Notes: a model not told the origin generated them from the letters alone. DNA of 64,000 bases from Mycobacterium sp. DL592 (GCF_011694515.1 NZ_CP050192.1:2911301-2975300); one strand, 5' to 3'. Positions 45,367 to 55,218 are shown, numbered from the stretch's first letter. Numbers and translations are program-made.

Positions 45367-45443
45367 GACACCATTCTGCCCGGTAAGACCCCCGTAAGAA
45401 ACCGGCCGGGTCAAACGGCCCCAAGATGTGGAACAGTAGGGGA

Positions 45444-45839
45444 ATGAAGCGTGAGGTGGGTTTCGACGACGACGGTCGGCCCGTGCTCATCACCGCGGCG
45501 GCACCCGCTTATGAGGAGCAGCACCGCGCGCGGGTACGTAAGTACTTGGCGATCATGTCTTTTCGCATTCCGGCTCTGTTGCTGGCGGCGATTGCCTACG
45601 GAATCTGGCATAACGGGCTGATCTCGCTGGCGATCGTCGCGGTCTCGATTCCACTGCCCTGGATCGCCGTACTCATCGCCAACGACCGGCCGCCGCGCCG
45701 CGCGGAGGAGCCGCGCCGGTACAACGACATGCCCAACCGCACCCAGCTTTTCCCGCGGCCCGATCGCCGGGCGATCGAGGCCGTCCTCCCCACTGTGCAA
45801 CCGCATCCGGCCGGACCGGCCGATGCCGGTTCCCACTGA
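45444..45839 (+). CDS. DUF3099 membrane protein (Rv2709-like)
   Basis: A 131-residue protein with two transmembrane helices at about 40-85 (SFRIPALLLAAIAYGIW and LAIVAVSIPLPWIAVLIA), flanked by a short N-terminal domain and a Pro/Arg-rich C-terminal tail. The ATG at 45444 (MKREVGFDDDG) is preceded by a GGGGA tract. It is unknown in function. It lies upstream of sigB with 147 bp between, the space that holds the sigB promoter. Confidence 0.82.
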   Translation: MKREVGFDDDGRPVLITAAAPAYEEQHRARVRKYLAIMSFRIPALLLAAIAYGIWHNGLISLAIVAVSIPLPWIAVLIANDRPPRRAEEPRRYNDMPNRTQLFPRPDRRAIEAVLPTVQPHPAGPADAGSH

Positions 45840-45853
45840 GCGCCACCGCGCGC

Positions 45854-45873
45854 CATTCTCAGCACATTCTCAG
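45854..45873 (+). repeat. Direct repeat upstream of the sigB promoter
   Basis: CATTCTCAG occurs twice with an 11-bp period, one helical turn, as expected for an OmpR-family response-regulator site. In M. tuberculosis sigB is reported to be under MprA control through direct repeats; this could be the same kind of site (inference). It ends 50 bp before the -35. Confidence 0.5.
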
Positions 45874-45923
45874 AACCTCGCGACATTTCTGCACGTCAGA
45901 GGGTGTGAGACGGCAAGCACGTG

Positions 45924-45950
45924 GGAACTCTTAGCTCCTAGCCGACGTTG
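45924..45950 (+). promoter_or_regulatory. SigE/SigH-type promoter of sigB
   Basis: GGAAC at 45924-45928 and GTTG at 45947-45950 with an 18-base spacer match the ECF (SigE/SigH) consensus known for mycobacterial sigB. The predicted start near 45957 leaves a leader of about 30 nt. Confidence 0.75.
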
Positions 45951-45986
45951 AACCATTTGACAGTCGGAGCCGATCAGGAGGCCACC

Positions 45987-46946
45987 ATGGCAAATGCCAC
46001 CACCAGCCGATTCGACAGCGATCTGGACGCCCAGAGCCCAGCCGCTGATCTGGTGCGCGTCTATCTCAATGGCATCGGCAAGACCGCACTACTGAGCGCC
46101 GAGGATGAGGTCGAGCTGGCCAAGCGCATCGAGGCCGGCCTGTACGCCCAGCACCTCTTGGAGACCCGCAAGCGCCTCAGCGACAACCGCAAGCGCGATC
46201 TTGCGATCGTGGTCCGCGACGGCCAGGCCGCACGCAGCCACCTGCTGGAGGCCAACCTTCGCCTGGTGGTGTCGTTGGCCAAGCGCTACACCGGTCGCGG
46301 AATGCCACTGCTGGATCTCATCCAGGAAGGAAACCTGGGGTTGATCCGCGCGATGGAAAAGTTCGACTACACAAAGGGTTTCAAGTTCTCCACCTACGCC
46401 ACGTGGTGGATTCGCCAGGCCATCACCCGCGGTATGGCCGATCAGAGCCGCACCATCCGGCTTCCCGTCCACCTCGTTGAGCAGGTGAACAAGCTGGCCC
46501 GCATCAAGCGTGAGATGCACCAGAACCTGGGCCGCGAGGCCACCGACGAGGAACTGGCTGAAGAGTCGGGCATCCCGGTCGAGAAGATCAACGATCTGCT
46601 CGAGCACAGCCGGGACCCGGTCAGCCTGGACATGCCGGTCGGCAGCGACGAGGAAGCCCCGCTCGGCGACTTCATCGAGGACGCCGAGGCGATGTCGGCG
46701 GAGAACGCGGTGATCTCGGAGCTTCTGCACACCGACATCCGCAGCGTGCTGGCCACCCTCGACGAGCGCGAACACCAGGTGATCCGGCTGCGGTTCGGCC
46801 TCGACGACGGCCAGCCCCGCACCCTGGACCAGATCGGCAAGCTGTTCGGGCTGTCCCGCGAGCGGGTCCGCCAGATCGAGCGTGAGGTCATGGCCAAGCT
46901 CCGCAACGGCGAACGGGCCGACCGGCTGCGGTCCTACGCCAGCTGA
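45987..46946 (+). CDS. sigB: Stress/general sigma factor SigB
   Basis: A 319-residue group 2 sigma-70 (Rv2710). The ATG at 45987 has AGGAGG 5 nt upstream. Region 1.2 ([18 protein letters not shown]), region 2 ([31 protein letters not shown]), region 3, and region 4 ending [17 protein letters not shown] are all intact. Compared with SigA the acidic N-terminal extension is missing. It is followed by a strong terminator and then ideR. Confidence 0.97.
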   Translation: MANATTSRFDSDLDAQSPAADLVRVYLNGIGKTALLSAEDEVELAKRIEAGLYAQHLLETRKRLSDNRKRDLAIVVRDGQAARSHLLEANLRLVVSLAKRYTGRGMPLLDLIQEGNLGLIRAMEKFDYTKGFKFSTYATWWIRQAITRGMADQSRTIRLPVHLVEQVNKLARIKREMHQNLGREATDEELAEESGIPVEKINDLLEHSRDPVSLDMPVGSDEEAPLGDFIEDAEAMSAENAVISELLHTDIRSVLATLDEREHQVIRLRFGLDDGQPRTLDQIGKLFGLSRERVRQIEREVMAKLRNGERADRLRSYAS

Positions 46947-46957
46947 CCACCACTCTC

Positions 46958-46993
46958 CTGTGTGCCCGTCGGCCCTGGCTGACGGGCACACAG
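46958..46993 (+). terminator. Strong hairpin terminator after sigB
   Basis: A perfect 13-bp inverted repeat (CTGTGTGCCCGTC / GACGGGCACACAG) with a 10-base loop lies 12 bp after the sigB stop. There is no U-tract, as usual for mycobacterial terminators. It should insulate ideR from sigB transcription. Confidence 0.82.
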
Positions 46994-47066
46994 CTGTGCC
47001 GGGGCAGTGTTGTCCGACCATTCGCCCAGCTGCGCCAGTAGACTTGGCCGTGACGAAGGGTGGCCT

Positions 47067-47759
47067 ATGAACGACCTGGTCGATACCACCGAGATGTACC
47101 TGCGGACCATCTACGACCTCGAAGAAGAGGGTGTGACTCCGCTGCGGGCGCGTATCGCGGAACGGCTGGAGCAGAGCGGACCTACGGTCAGCCAGACCGT
47201 GGCACGCATGGAGCGCGACGGACTGCTGCACGTAGCCGGTGACCGCCATCTCGAACTGACCGAGAAGGGCAGGGCGCTGGCGGTATCGGTGATGCGTAAG
47301 CACCGCCTGGCCGAACGCCTGCTGGTCGACGTCATCGGCCTGCCCTGGGAGGAAGTCCACGCCGAGGCCTGCCGGTGGGAGCACGTGATGAGCGAGGACG
47401 TCGAACGCCGCCTGGTGAAGGTCCTCGACGACCCGACGGTGTCCCCGTTCGGCAACCCGATTCCCGGACTGTCCCACCTGGGACTGGATAACTACGCCCG
47501 CCAGCCCGACTACACGCTGTTCCGCCTCACCGAACTGCCCGCGGGTTCCCCGGTCGCGGTGGTGGTGCGCCAGCTGACCGAACACGTCCAGGGCGACGTC
47601 GGGCTGATCAGCCGGCTCAAGGACGCCGGTGTGGTGCCTAACGCCCGAGTGCAGGTCGAGAACAACCCGAACGGCAGCGTGACGATCATCATCGGTGGCC
47701 ACGAGAACGTCGACCTGCCGCACGAGATGGCCCACGCCGTGAAGGTCGAGAAGGTCTAG
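47067..47759 (+). CDS. ideR: Iron-dependent transcriptional regulator IdeR
   Basis: A 230-residue DtxR-family repressor (Rv2711). The N-terminal winged helix spans about 1-72 (IAERLEQSGPTVSQTVARME is the helix-turn-helix region). The dimerisation and metal-binding domain carries HRLAERLLVD, the EEVHAEACRWEHVMSEDVE ligand region with the key Cys/His/Glu, and the C-terminal SH3-like domain runs from about 145. The ATG at 47067 follows GAAGGGTGG. It is insulated from sigB by a hairpin. Confidence 0.97.
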   Translation: MNDLVDTTEMYLRTIYDLEEEGVTPLRARIAERLEQSGPTVSQTVARMERDGLLHVAGDRHLELTEKGRALAVSVMRKHRLAERLLVDVIGLPWEEVHAEACRWEHVMSEDVERRLVKVLDDPTVSPFGNPIPGLSHLGLDNYARQPDYTLFRLTELPAGSPVAVVVRQLTEHVQGDVGLISRLKDAGVVPNARVQVENNPNGSVTIIIGGHENVDLPHEMAHAVKVEKV

Positions 47760-47775
47760 AACGCCTAAGCCTGGG

Positions 47776-48834
47776 CTAGACCGCCCGTCGCCCGAACATC
47801 CGGCGCGGCGGCAACTGCACCCCGAGCCGCTTCGCCAGCCGGTAGCCGGTGCCCGCGAGTTCACGGATCTGCTCCGGCCTCATCCCCGACTGCAGCGCGG
47901 TGTCGAGCATGCCCGCCATCCGGTGCTCCGGATCGCCACGCAGTGCCGCCTCCAACGACAAGCCGGCCAGCGGGCCGTCACCCCTGGCATACGCTGAAAA
48001 TGCCAGCAGCACAAGGGCTTCCACTCGCCACGGCTCCGGCAAGGTCCGGGCCAGCAATGCCCACAGCGTCTCGGCCTGCCCGGCCTCCGACCCGACGGCC
48101 AGCGCGTAGAGCGTGTCACGCACCGCGACATCGGTGATCGCGCACGCCAGCGCCGCCACCTCCGCGTCATCGGGTTGGGCTCCGGTGCTGACCCGGGCGG
48201 CCGCCGCGATCGTCGCCTCAACGTCACGCCGTCCGCACGCATCCGGATCGGCGCGCCACCGGATTTCTCTGTCGGTGGCGCACTGGCCGATCACCTCGAC
48301 CAGCGAGTCGGCGTGCGCCGGATCGGCGACGGCGATCACCGCCTGCAGGTCGGCACGCCGGCCGTAGAGCCGCCTGCCGTCGAGCACTGCCGCGGCGGCC
48401 AGCGGGGAGGCCGACGGATCCTCGACGGGGCCGGTGTCCCCGCAGCCGTCCACGCAGTGCCAGGTGCCGCCGGCCGCGATCCGGTCGACCACGTGTGCGG
48501 CGTACAGCGTCATGTCCTGGTCTGTCAGCGCGTCCGCCAGCGCCTGGCACAGCCGGCGGTAGTCGTCGTTACACGTCGGGCACGGCGCGCCCTTGTCGTC
48601 GACGATCACGGCGATGGCGGCCTCGGCTCCCGAGGTCGCCGCGATCTCGATCAGATGGTCGACTTTGCCGGCCATCGCGTCGTCGAGGTCGACGCGCAGG
48701 ACCGCCCCCATCTGGTCGTGCTCGAGCGCGATGAGGACCAGCGACTTCTCGGGAACGAAGCCCAGCACGGCAGGGATGGCGGCGATCAGGGCGCCGGGAC
48801 GGTTGATGCGGTAATCAGGGCGGTAGGTGGTCAT
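47776..48834 (-). CDS. DUF4192 family protein (Rv2712c-like)
   Basis: A 352-residue conserved actinobacterial protein. It begins YRPDYRINRPGALIAAIPAV; the following LGFVPEKSLVLIALE is the DUF4192 hallmark. The middle holds Cys residues (CPTCNDDY, HCVDGC). The C-terminal half is alpha-helical. There is no signal peptide. Function unknown. It converges on ideR with a 16-bp gap and is divergent from sthA. Confidence 0.85.
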   Translation of the reverse strand: MTTYRPDYRINRPGALIAAIPAVLGFVPEKSLVLIALEHDQMGAVLRVDLDDAMAGKVDHLIEIAATSGAEAAIAVIVDDKGAPCPTCNDDYRRLCQALADALTDQDMTLYAAHVVDRIAAGGTWHCVDGCGDTGPVEDPSASPLAAAAVLDGRRLYGRRADLQAVIAVADPAHADSLVEVIGQCATDREIRWRADPDACGRRDVEATIAAAARVSTGAQPDDAEVAALACAITDVAVRDTLYALAVGSEAGQAETLWALLARTLPEPWRVEALVLLAFSAYARGDGPLAGLSLEAALRGDPEHRMAGMLDTALQSGMRPEQIRELAGTGYRLAKRLGVQLPPRRMFGRRAV

Positions 48835-48993
48835 GCCCCGACGCTGTCAACCGACACCGTCATACCGGTCCGGCCGACCCGTCCAGGACACCGAAGCTGT
48901 GGATGAACTGCGGGCTGGGGATGGCGCAGTGTTCACGTCGTATTGACACCGTCGGCATGCGAGATTCGGCAAACCGGCGTACACCTGTTGCTC

Positions 48994-50406
48994 ATGGGTT
49001 TGGAATACGACCTCGTCGTCATCGGTTCGGGTCCCGGCGGCCAGAAAGCCGCCATCGCCGCAGCCAAACTGGGCAAGTCGGTGGCCGTCATCGAGCGGGG
49101 CCACATGATCGGCGGCGTCTGCGTCCAGACCGGCACGATCCCGTCCAAGACGCTGCGCGAGGCCGTTCTGTATCTGACCGGTATGAGCCAGCGCGAACTG
49201 TACGGCGCCAGCTATCGGGTCAAGGACAAGATCACCCCGGCCGATCTACTCGCCCGCACCCAGCACGTGATCGGCAAAGAAGTCGACGTTATCCGAAACC
49301 AGTTGATGCGCAACGGTGTCGAGCTCTACATGGGCCTTGGCCGATTCCTCGACGAGCACACCCTGACGATCGAGGATCCCACCCGGGCCGAACATTTCAC
49401 CATCAGCGGCCGCTATATCGTCATCGCGACCGGGACCAAACCCGCGCGGCCAGCCGGGATCGCATTCGACGAGAACCGGGTACTGGACTCTGACGGCATC
49501 CTCGACCTGAAGAACATCCCCACCTCGATGGTCGTGGTGGGCGCCGGGGTGATCGGTATCGAGTACGCCTCGATGTTCGCCGCGCTGGGCACCAAGGTCA
49601 CCGTCGTGGAAAAGCGCGACACGATGCTCGATTTCTGCGACCCCGAGATCGTCGAGGCGTTGCGCTTCCACCTGCGCGATCTGGCGGTGACCTTCCGGTT
49701 CGGCGAGGAGGTGACCGCCGTGGATGTCGGCTCGGCGGGCACCGTCACCACCTTGGCCAGCGGCAAGCAGATCCCCGCCGAGACCGTGATGTACTCGGCT
49801 GGACGGCAGGGCCAGACCGACAGCCTTGATCTGTCCAACGCCGGCCTGGAAGCCGACAACCGCGGTCGAATCTTCGTCGACGACAAGACTTTCCAGAGCA
49901 AGGTCGACCACATCTACGCGGTCGGCGACGTCATCGGCTTCCCGGCGCTGGCGGCCACCTCGATGGAGCAGGGCCGGCTCGCCGCCTACCACGCCTTCGG
50001 CGAGCCGACGGCAGGTATGACTGCGCTGCAGCCGATCGGCATCTACTCCATCCCCGAGGTGTCCTACGTCGGGGCCACCGAGTCCGAGCTGACCAAGAAC
50101 GCAATCCCCTACGAGGTCGGCGTCTCCCGCTATCGCGAGCTGGCCCGCGGCCAGATCGCCGGCGACTCGTACGGCATGTTGAAGCTGCTGGTGTCCACCG
50201 AGGACCTCAAGGTGCTCGGCGTTCACATCTTCGGCACCGCAGCCACCGAACTCGTCCACATCGGCCAGGCCGTGATGGGCTGCGGCGGGACGATCGAATA
50301 CCTCGTCGACGCCGTGTTCAACTACCCGACGTTCTCCGAGGCGTACAAGGTCGCGGCGCTGGACGTGATGAACAAACTTCGGGCGCTGAACCAGTTCCGT
50401 AAGTGA
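48994..50406 (+). CDS. sthA: Soluble pyridine nucleotide transhydrogenase
   Basis: A 470-residue FAD flavoprotein that exchanges hydride between NADPH and NAD+ (Rv2713). The FAD motif is [17 protein letters not shown]. The usual redox disulfide is replaced by [11 protein letters not shown] with only one Cys, as is normal for SthA rather than a lesion. The NAD-binding motif is [15 protein letters not shown], and the second FAD motif ends [11 protein letters not shown]. The C-terminal interface has [14 protein letters not shown]. The ATG at 48994 gives MGLEYDLVV. Confidence 0.96.
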   Translation: MGLEYDLVVIGSGPGGQKAAIAAAKLGKSVAVIERGHMIGGVCVQTGTIPSKTLREAVLYLTGMSQRELYGASYRVKDKITPADLLARTQHVIGKEVDVIRNQLMRNGVELYMGLGRFLDEHTLTIEDPTRAEHFTISGRYIVIATGTKPARPAGIAFDENRVLDSDGILDLKNIPTSMVVVGAGVIGIEYASMFAALGTKVTVVEKRDTMLDFCDPEIVEALRFHLRDLAVTFRFGEEVTAVDVGSAGTVTTLASGKQIPAETVMYSAGRQGQTDSLDLSNAGLEADNRGRIFVDDKTFQSKVDHIYAVGDVIGFPALAATSMEQGRLAAYHAFGEPTAGMTALQPIGIYSIPEVSYVGATESELTKNAIPYEVGVSRYRELARGQIAGDSYGMLKLLVSTEDLKVLGVHIFGTAATELVHIGQAVMGCGGTIEYLVDAVFNYPTFSEAYKVAALDVMNKLRALNQFRK

Positions 50407-50410
50407 GCGG

Positions 50411-51196
50411 TTAGCACGCGGAGTCGAATGTGTTCGGCGCGGTGTCACCGGGCCCGCCGGCCTCGGCACGCTTAAGCAGGGCTGCGGTGGCTTGGTCGAA
50501 GGGGGCCGAGAAGGAGACACTGTCCTGGCAGCCGCCGCCGTCTCGGCCGCCGATCACCCCGACCACCTCTGGGCCTTTGATCCACGGTGCGCCGCTGGTG
50601 CCGTCGACCAGACCGCCGCACTGCAGGGTCTGGAAGCCGCCCTCGTCGACCCCGGCGATCGTGTCGCAGCTCAGCGGGCTGCCGCCCACACCGAGCGGAT
50701 AGCCGACGATCGTCACCTGGCTGAACTCGCTCGGCGTTGCGCCCAGCACCAGCGCAGCACCTACCGCCGTCTCGATCGCGCCGCCACCGGGCCTGCTGAC
50801 CCGCAAAAAGGCGTAGTCAGCCTTGGGGTCCTGGGTCGCCACCCAGCGCGGGTCGAGGTAGACGGTGTCGACGGTCCACACGTCACCCGGAGCGGCCTTG
50901 TCGGCGAAACCGGGCACGAAGGTGGCCGGATAGCCGTCGGCCAGGCAGTGCGCGGCCGTCAGCACCAGGTCCTTGGAGACCGACCGCACCACCGATCCGG
51001 TGCAGGTGTGAGTGTCGGTGCCGCCGAGGAACAGGGCGCCGACCGCGGGCTGGGGCGCCGACGGTCGCGCCGAGATGGCCTCACCGGAAGGTTTGGCGGT
51101 CTCGGCGGCTTTGGCCGGCGGCTCGCTGGACTGGCCGCAGCCGCCCACCACAACAGCAACTGTCGCGATGCTCAATGCCGCCAGGACGGTCCGCAT
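50411..51196 (-). CDS. Trypsin-like serine protease lipoprotein
   Basis: A 261-residue exported protein. The N-terminus is a short signal with the lipobox VVVGGC, so it is probably anchored at about Cys-19. After a disordered Pro/Ala linker, a chymotrypsin-fold domain carries all three catalytic positions: His in LTAAHCLAD, Asp in KADYAFLRV, Ser in GTSGAPWI. Six cysteines suggest disulfides. An in-frame ATG at 51208 is an alternative start. It sits between sthA and the PAC2 gene, a position where M. tuberculosis has no gene (from memory). Confidence 0.84.
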   Translation of the reverse strand: MRTVLAALSIATVAVVVGGCGQSSEPPAKAAETAKPSGEAISARPSAPQPAVGALFLGGTDTHTCTGSVVRSVSKDLVLTAAHCLADGYPATFVPGFADKAAPGDVWTVDTVYLDPRWVATQDPKADYAFLRVSRPGGGAIETAVGAALVLGATPSEFSQVTIVGYPLGVGGSPLSCDTIAGVDEGGFQTLQCGGLVDGTSGAPWIKGPEVVGVIGGRDGGGCQDSVSFSAPFDQATAALLKRAEAGGPGDTAPNTFDSAC

Positions 51197-51363
51197 GCAG
51201 GAGATCATGCCCGATATCGTCGGCGAGCAGGGAACGAGCGCGACCACGGCTGCGTTGTCCAGAGACGGGCACACGATGGCGTTGTGCCGGATCTGCGAGA
51301 CACTAGTGGTCAACGGTACGAGCGCGACCATGACGTCGCAGGACACCGCGAGGAGGCGAAACG

Positions 51364-52338
51364 ATGGCTGACGAGCAGGGACAGCAGTATCAACCGGAGC
51401 CCACCGGGATGTACGAACTGGAGTTTCCGGCACCCCAACTGTCGGCGTCCGACGGGCGGGGCCCGGTGCTGGTGCACGCTCTGGAGGGGTTCTCCGACGC
51501 CGGCCACGCCATCCACCTGGCCGCCGAACATCTGCGCAACGTGCTCGACACCGAGTTGGTCGCCTCGTTCGCGATCGACGAGCTGCTCGACTACCGCTCG
51601 CGGCGGCCGGTGATGACGTTCAAGACCGACCACTTCACCAACTATGACGAACCGCAGCTGAACCTCTACGCACTGCACGACAGCATGGGGACGCCGTTTC
51701 TGCTGCTCGCCGGGCTGGAGCCGGATTTGAGGTGGGAGCGGTTCGTCACCGCGGTGCGCCTGCTGGCCGAGCGGCTGGGAGTCCGGCAGACCATCGGGCT
51801 GGGCACCATCCCGATGGCGGTGCCGCACACCCGCCCGGTGTCCATGACGGCGCATTCGAACAACCGCGAACTGATCACCGACCACCAACCGTGGGTCGGC
51901 GAAGTGCAGGTGCCGGGCAGCGTTTCGAACCTGCTGGAGTACCGGATGGCCCAGCACGGCCACGAAGTCCTCGGGTTCACCGTGCACGTTCCGCACTATT
52001 TGGCCCAGACCGACTACCCCATCGCCGCCGAGGCGCTGCTGGAGCAGGTGGCCAGGACGACTTCGCTGCAGCTTCCGCTAAGGGCCCTGACCGAGGCCGG
52101 CGCGGCCGTGCGCACCAAGATCGACGAGCAGGTAGAGGCCAGTCCCGAGGTCGCTCAAGTGGTGAGCGCACTGGAGCGACAGTACGATGCATTCGTTGCC
52201 GCGCAGGAGAACCGGTCGTTGCTTGCACACGACGAAGAACTCCCCAGCGGTGACGAACTCGCCGGGGAATTCGAGCGATTCCTGGCCCAGCACGCCGAGG
52301 ACCTCAAGGACGGTCTCACCGACGACGGCGAGACCTAG
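51364..52338 (+). CDS. PAC2-family protein (Rv2714-like)
   Basis: A 324-residue protein of the proteasome-assembly-chaperone-2 family. It begins with a short polar region, then the PAC2 core (LVHALEGFSDAGHAIHLAAE; IGLGTIPMAVPHTRPVSM). The C-terminal 60 residues are acidic and helical. The ATG at 51364 follows GAGGAGG by 7 nt. The mycobacterial protein's structure is of PAC2 type but a role in proteasome assembly is unproven. It is first in a run of three plus-strand genes. Confidence 0.86.
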   Translation: MADEQGQQYQPEPTGMYELEFPAPQLSASDGRGPVLVHALEGFSDAGHAIHLAAEHLRNVLDTELVASFAIDELLDYRSRRPVMTFKTDHFTNYDEPQLNLYALHDSMGTPFLLLAGLEPDLRWERFVTAVRLLAERLGVRQTIGLGTIPMAVPHTRPVSMTAHSNNRELITDHQPWVGEVQVPGSVSNLLEYRMAQHGHEVLGFTVHVPHYLAQTDYPIAAEALLEQVARTTSLQLPLRALTEAGAAVRTKIDEQVEASPEVAQVVSALERQYDAFVAAQENRSLLAHDEELPSGDELAGEFERFLAQHAEDLKDGLTDDGET

Positions 52339-52368
52339 GAAGTCCCCGCACCGACGACGAGGTTGGAG

Positions 52369-53391
52369 ATGCCGCAGCGAAAGCCCAATCTGCAGCCGGT
52401 GCGGGAAGTGACTCCGACGCTGCACTTCAAGACCATCCACGGTTACCGCCGCGCATTCCGGGTCGCGGGATCGGGTCCGGTGCTGCTGTTGATTCACGGC
52501 ATCGGTGACAACTCGACCACCTGGCATTCAGTGCACAGCAAGCTCGCGCAGCGCTTCACCGTGATCGCACCCGACCTGCTGGGCCACGGCCAGTCCGACA
52601 AGCCGCGCGCCGACTACTCGGTGGCGGCCTATGCCAACGGCATGCGGGACCTGCTCAGCGTGCTCGATATCGACAAGGTCACCGTGGTCGGGCACTCGCT
52701 CGGCGGCGGCGTCGCCATGCAGTTCGCCTACCAGTTCCCCCAACTGGTCGAGCGCCTCATCCTGATCGGCGCCGGCGGGGTCACCAAGGACGTCAACATC
52801 GCGCTGCGGTTGGCCTCCTTGCCCCTGGGCGGCGAGGCCCTGGCGCTGCTGCGGCTGCCGATGGTGCTGCCCGCGCTACAAGTCGCGGGCCGGGCGCTGG
52901 GTTCGGTCTTCGGTTCGACCGGCCTCGGCCGCGACATCCCCGATGCACTGCGCATCCTGACCGACCTTCCCGAGCCGACGGCGTCCTCGGCGTTCACCCG
53001 CACACTGCGTTCGGTGGTGGACTGGCGCGGTCAGGTGGTGACCATGCTCGACCGATGTTATCTGACGGAATCCGTTCCTGTGCAATTGATTTGGGGCGAT
53101 CAGGACGCCGTCATCCCGGTAGCCCACGCCAAGATGGCACATTCGGCCATGCCCGGTTCGCAGCTGGAGATCTTCGCGCGATCCGGGCATTTTCCGTTCC
53201 ACGACGATCCGGACCGGTTCGTCGAGGTGGTGCAACGGTTTATCGACTCCACGGCGCCGGCCGAGTACGACCAGGGCGTCCTGCGTGACTTGTTGCGCAC
53301 CGGGATCAGCGAGCGGTTGGTCACCGGCTCCCTGGACACCCGGGTTGCGGTGCTCGACGCGATGGGCACCGACGAGCGCAGCGCCACCTAG
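52369..53391 (+). CDS. Alpha/beta-hydrolase (Rv2715-like)
   Basis: A 340-residue soluble hydrolase of the epoxide-hydrolase/lipase type. The HG oxyanion motif is LLLIHGIGDNSTTW, the nucleophile is in VVGHSLGGGVAM (G-x-S-x-G) near residue 109, the acid is in IWGDQDAVIPV, and the catalytic His is in RSGHFPFHDDP. There is no signal peptide. It is probably co-transcribed with the PAC2 gene (30-bp gap, GAGG ribosome-binding site). The substrate is unknown. Confidence 0.87.
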   Translation: MPQRKPNLQPVREVTPTLHFKTIHGYRRAFRVAGSGPVLLLIHGIGDNSTTWHSVHSKLAQRFTVIAPDLLGHGQSDKPRADYSVAAYANGMRDLLSVLDIDKVTVVGHSLGGGVAMQFAYQFPQLVERLILIGAGGVTKDVNIALRLASLPLGGEALALLRLPMVLPALQVAGRALGSVFGSTGLGRDIPDALRILTDLPEPTASSAFTRTLRSVVDWRGQVVTMLDRCYLTESVPVQLIWGDQDAVIPVAHAKMAHSAMPGSQLEIFARSGHFPFHDDPDRFVEVVQRFIDSTAPAEYDQGVLRDLLRTGISERLVTGSLDTRVAVLDAMGTDERSAT

Positions 53392-53418
53392 TCAGTGCAC
53401 GCAGGCGAGCACGCGTCG

Positions 53419-53424
53419 TAGAGT
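53419..53424 (+). promoter_or_regulatory. Leaderless -10 element for the PhzF gene
   Basis: TAGAGT lies 6 nt before the ATG at 53431, the same hexamer and spacing as for the cei-like gene. Confidence 0.5.
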
Positions 53425-53430
53425 CGGCTC

Positions 53431-54117
53431 ATGACCGTCGACGTCACCGTCTTGCGGGTGTTCACCGATGCCACGGGCAACTTCGGCAATCCCCTCGGGG
53501 TCGTCAATGCCTCAACCGTCGCCGCCGGTGAGAGACAACGCATCGCGACCGAATTGGGTTATAGCGAAACGATTTTCATCGAACTGCCCGATCCGGGCTC
53601 GACGACGGCGCTCGCGCACATCTTCACCCCGGCCACCGAACTGCCGTTCGCCGGGCACCCGACGGTAGGAGCGGGTTGGTGGCTGCGGGAGCGGGGCACA
53701 CCGGTCCATACCCTGCAGGTGCCCGCCGGCATCGTGCAGCTGGGTGACGACGGCGAGCTGACGACGATTCGGGCCAGGGCGGAATGGTCACCGGAGTTCG
53801 CCATCCACGACCTGCCGTCCGCCGAGGACGTGCTGGCCGCCGATCCGGGTGACTACGCCGACGACGCCGAGCACTACCTGTGGGCCTGGGTCGACCGCGA
53901 GCAGGGGCACATCCGGTCGCGAATGTTCGCCAACGATCTGGGGGTGCCGGAGGACGAGGCGACCGGGTCGGCCGCGGTGCGCATCACCGACTACCTCAGC
54001 CGCGACCTCACCATCACCCAGGGCAAGGGTTCTTGCCTGCAGACTCAATGGAGTCCCGAGGGATGGGTGATCGTCGGTGGCCGCGTGGTCGATGACGGGG
54101 TGCGGCAACTGGGCTGA
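53431..54117 (+). CDS. PhzF-family isomerase (Rv2716-like)
   Basis: A 228-residue protein of the PhzF/diaminopimelate-epimerase fold. The family features are the catalytic Glu in [11 protein letters not shown], the substrate-binding [14 protein letters not shown], and the C-terminal [16 protein letters not shown]. It is shorter than typical PhzF (about 280), with a trimmed second half, as in its mycobacterial relatives. It does not sit in a phenazine cluster, so a phenazine role is unlikely. It converges on nrdR with a 7-bp gap. Confidence 0.86.
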   Translation: MTVDVTVLRVFTDATGNFGNPLGVVNASTVAAGERQRIATELGYSETIFIELPDPGSTTALAHIFTPATELPFAGHPTVGAGWWLRERGTPVHTLQVPAGIVQLGDDGELTTIRARAEWSPEFAIHDLPSAEDVLAADPGDYADDAEHYLWAWVDREQGHIRSRMFANDLGVPEDEATGSAAVRITDYLSRDLTITQGKGSCLQTQWSPEGWVIVGGRVVDDGVRQLG

Positions 54118-54124
54118 GCCGGGC

Positions 54125-54589
54125 TCAGCCCGATGTTCCGACGCTGCGGTGGGCCCGGAGCGCCTCGATCTCGCGCTCGAAATCCTCTGCCGAACTGAAC
54201 GAGCGGTACACCGAGGCGAAGCGCAGGTAAGCGACCTCGTCGAGTTCGCGCAGCGGGCCGAGGATCGCCAGGCCCACTTCGTGACTGGGGACCTCGGGTG
54301 ACCCGCCGGCCCGCACCGTGTCCTCGACCTGCTGAGCGAGCAAGTTCAACGCGTCGTCGTCGACCTGGCGGCCCTGGCAGGCGCGGCGCACCCCGCTGAT
54401 GACCTTCTCCCGGCTGAACGGTTCGGTGACGCCGCTGCGTTTGACCACGGCCAGGACAGCGGTCTCCACCGTTGTGAATCGCCGACCACATTCGGGGCAC
54501 GATCTGCGCCGCCGGATCGCCTGGCCCTCGTCGGTCTCACGCGAGTCGACGACGCGGGAATCGGGATGACGGCAAAACGGACAGTGCAT
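54125..54589 (-). CDS. nrdR: Ribonucleotide reductase regulator NrdR
   Basis: A 154-residue repressor of ribonucleotide reductase genes (Rv2718c). The N-terminal zinc ribbon begins [18 protein letters not shown], with the second Cys pair in CPECGRRF. The ATP-cone domain spans about 46-136 ([20 protein letters not shown]). The ATG at 54589 has AAGGAG 6 nt upstream. It lies downstream of chiZ on the same strand with a 99-bp gap. It senses ATP/dATP in the family. Confidence 0.96.
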   Translation of the reverse strand: MHCPFCRHPDSRVVDSRETDEGQAIRRRRSCPECGRRFTTVETAVLAVVKRSGVTEPFSREKVISGVRRACQGRQVDDDALNLLAQQVEDTVRAGGSPEVPSHEVGLAILGPLRELDEVAYLRFASVYRSFSSAEDFEREIEALRAHRSVGTSG

Positions 54590-54688
54590 GACCGCTCCTT
54601 CGCCGCCGCAGCCGGGTGATGTGAACCACCCAGAGCCTACCCGGGCCGTCCAGCGGAGTGCGTCGTCGCGGGCCACGGCGGTGGCGAA

Positions 54689-55171
54689 TCAGCCGATGGG
54701 TGCGATAAGGGTCTGGCCTGCGTCCAGCGCGGCCGAATCGAGCTTGTTGAGTTCGCGGATGCGCTGCACGACCTGGCTCACCGGCGCATCGGGCGCCACC
54801 CGGGAGGCAACCTGCTGCAACGTCTCGCCTGCCTCGACCCGCACCACCGCCAGCTGGTCAGGGACCGCCGCCGGTGCCACCTCGGTGGAGCTGAAGTGGA
54901 ACAGCGAGCCCAGCCACAGCGTGATCAGCGCCGCCAGCCCCGCGAGCACGATGGTGGCCGTCGTGCTGACCGGCTTGCGCGTGTGCGCCGCGCGCGATAC
55001 GGCAACGCCGGTGCCGCGGTAGTGCAGGTGCCCGGCCGCCGGCCGTGCGGGGCCCGGCCGATCAGTGCGCGTCCCGCCCGGACGCACCCGCACGGGCGAA
55101 CCGGACCGGACGGGGTACCGCCGCGGCTCCGACGGCCACGCCACCACCTGTAAATCGTCGATGACTGTCAT
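54689..55171 (-). CDS. chiZ: SOS-induced LysM cell-wall protein ChiZ
   Basis: A 160-residue membrane protein (Rv2719c). The N-terminal 80 residues are cytosolic and disordered, rich in Arg/Pro/Gly. A single transmembrane helix at about 83-103 ([20 protein letters not shown]) precedes an extracytoplasmic LysM domain at about 115-160 ([18 protein letters not shown]). In M. tuberculosis it is DNA-damage-induced, binds FtsI/FtsQ and delays division (family knowledge). The ATG at 55171 has AGGAAGGAG upstream. It is divergent from lexA, with its own SOS box. Confidence 0.92.
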   Translation of the reverse strand: MTVIDDLQVVAWPSEPRRYPVRSGSPVRVRPGGTRTDRPGPARPAAGHLHYRGTGVAVSRAAHTRKPVSTTATIVLAGLAALITLWLGSLFHFSSTEVAPAAVPDQLAVVRVEAGETLQQVASRVAPDAPVSQVVQRIRELNKLDSAALDAGQTLIAPIG

Positions 55172-55218
55172 GTCCGCTCCTTCCTCCGATGCGCCCGACT
55201 GTTCGCTCTTGTGTTCGA

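Noticed and set aside
48994..50406. Possible lost redox disulfide in SthA (one Cys instead of CxxxxC)
   Set aside because: Soluble transhydrogenases normally have a single Cys at this place, so it is not a lesion.
53431..54117. PhzF-like gene as evidence for a phenazine cluster
   Set aside because: No other phenazine genes are near, and the protein is a short PhzF relative of the kind found throughout mycobacteria.
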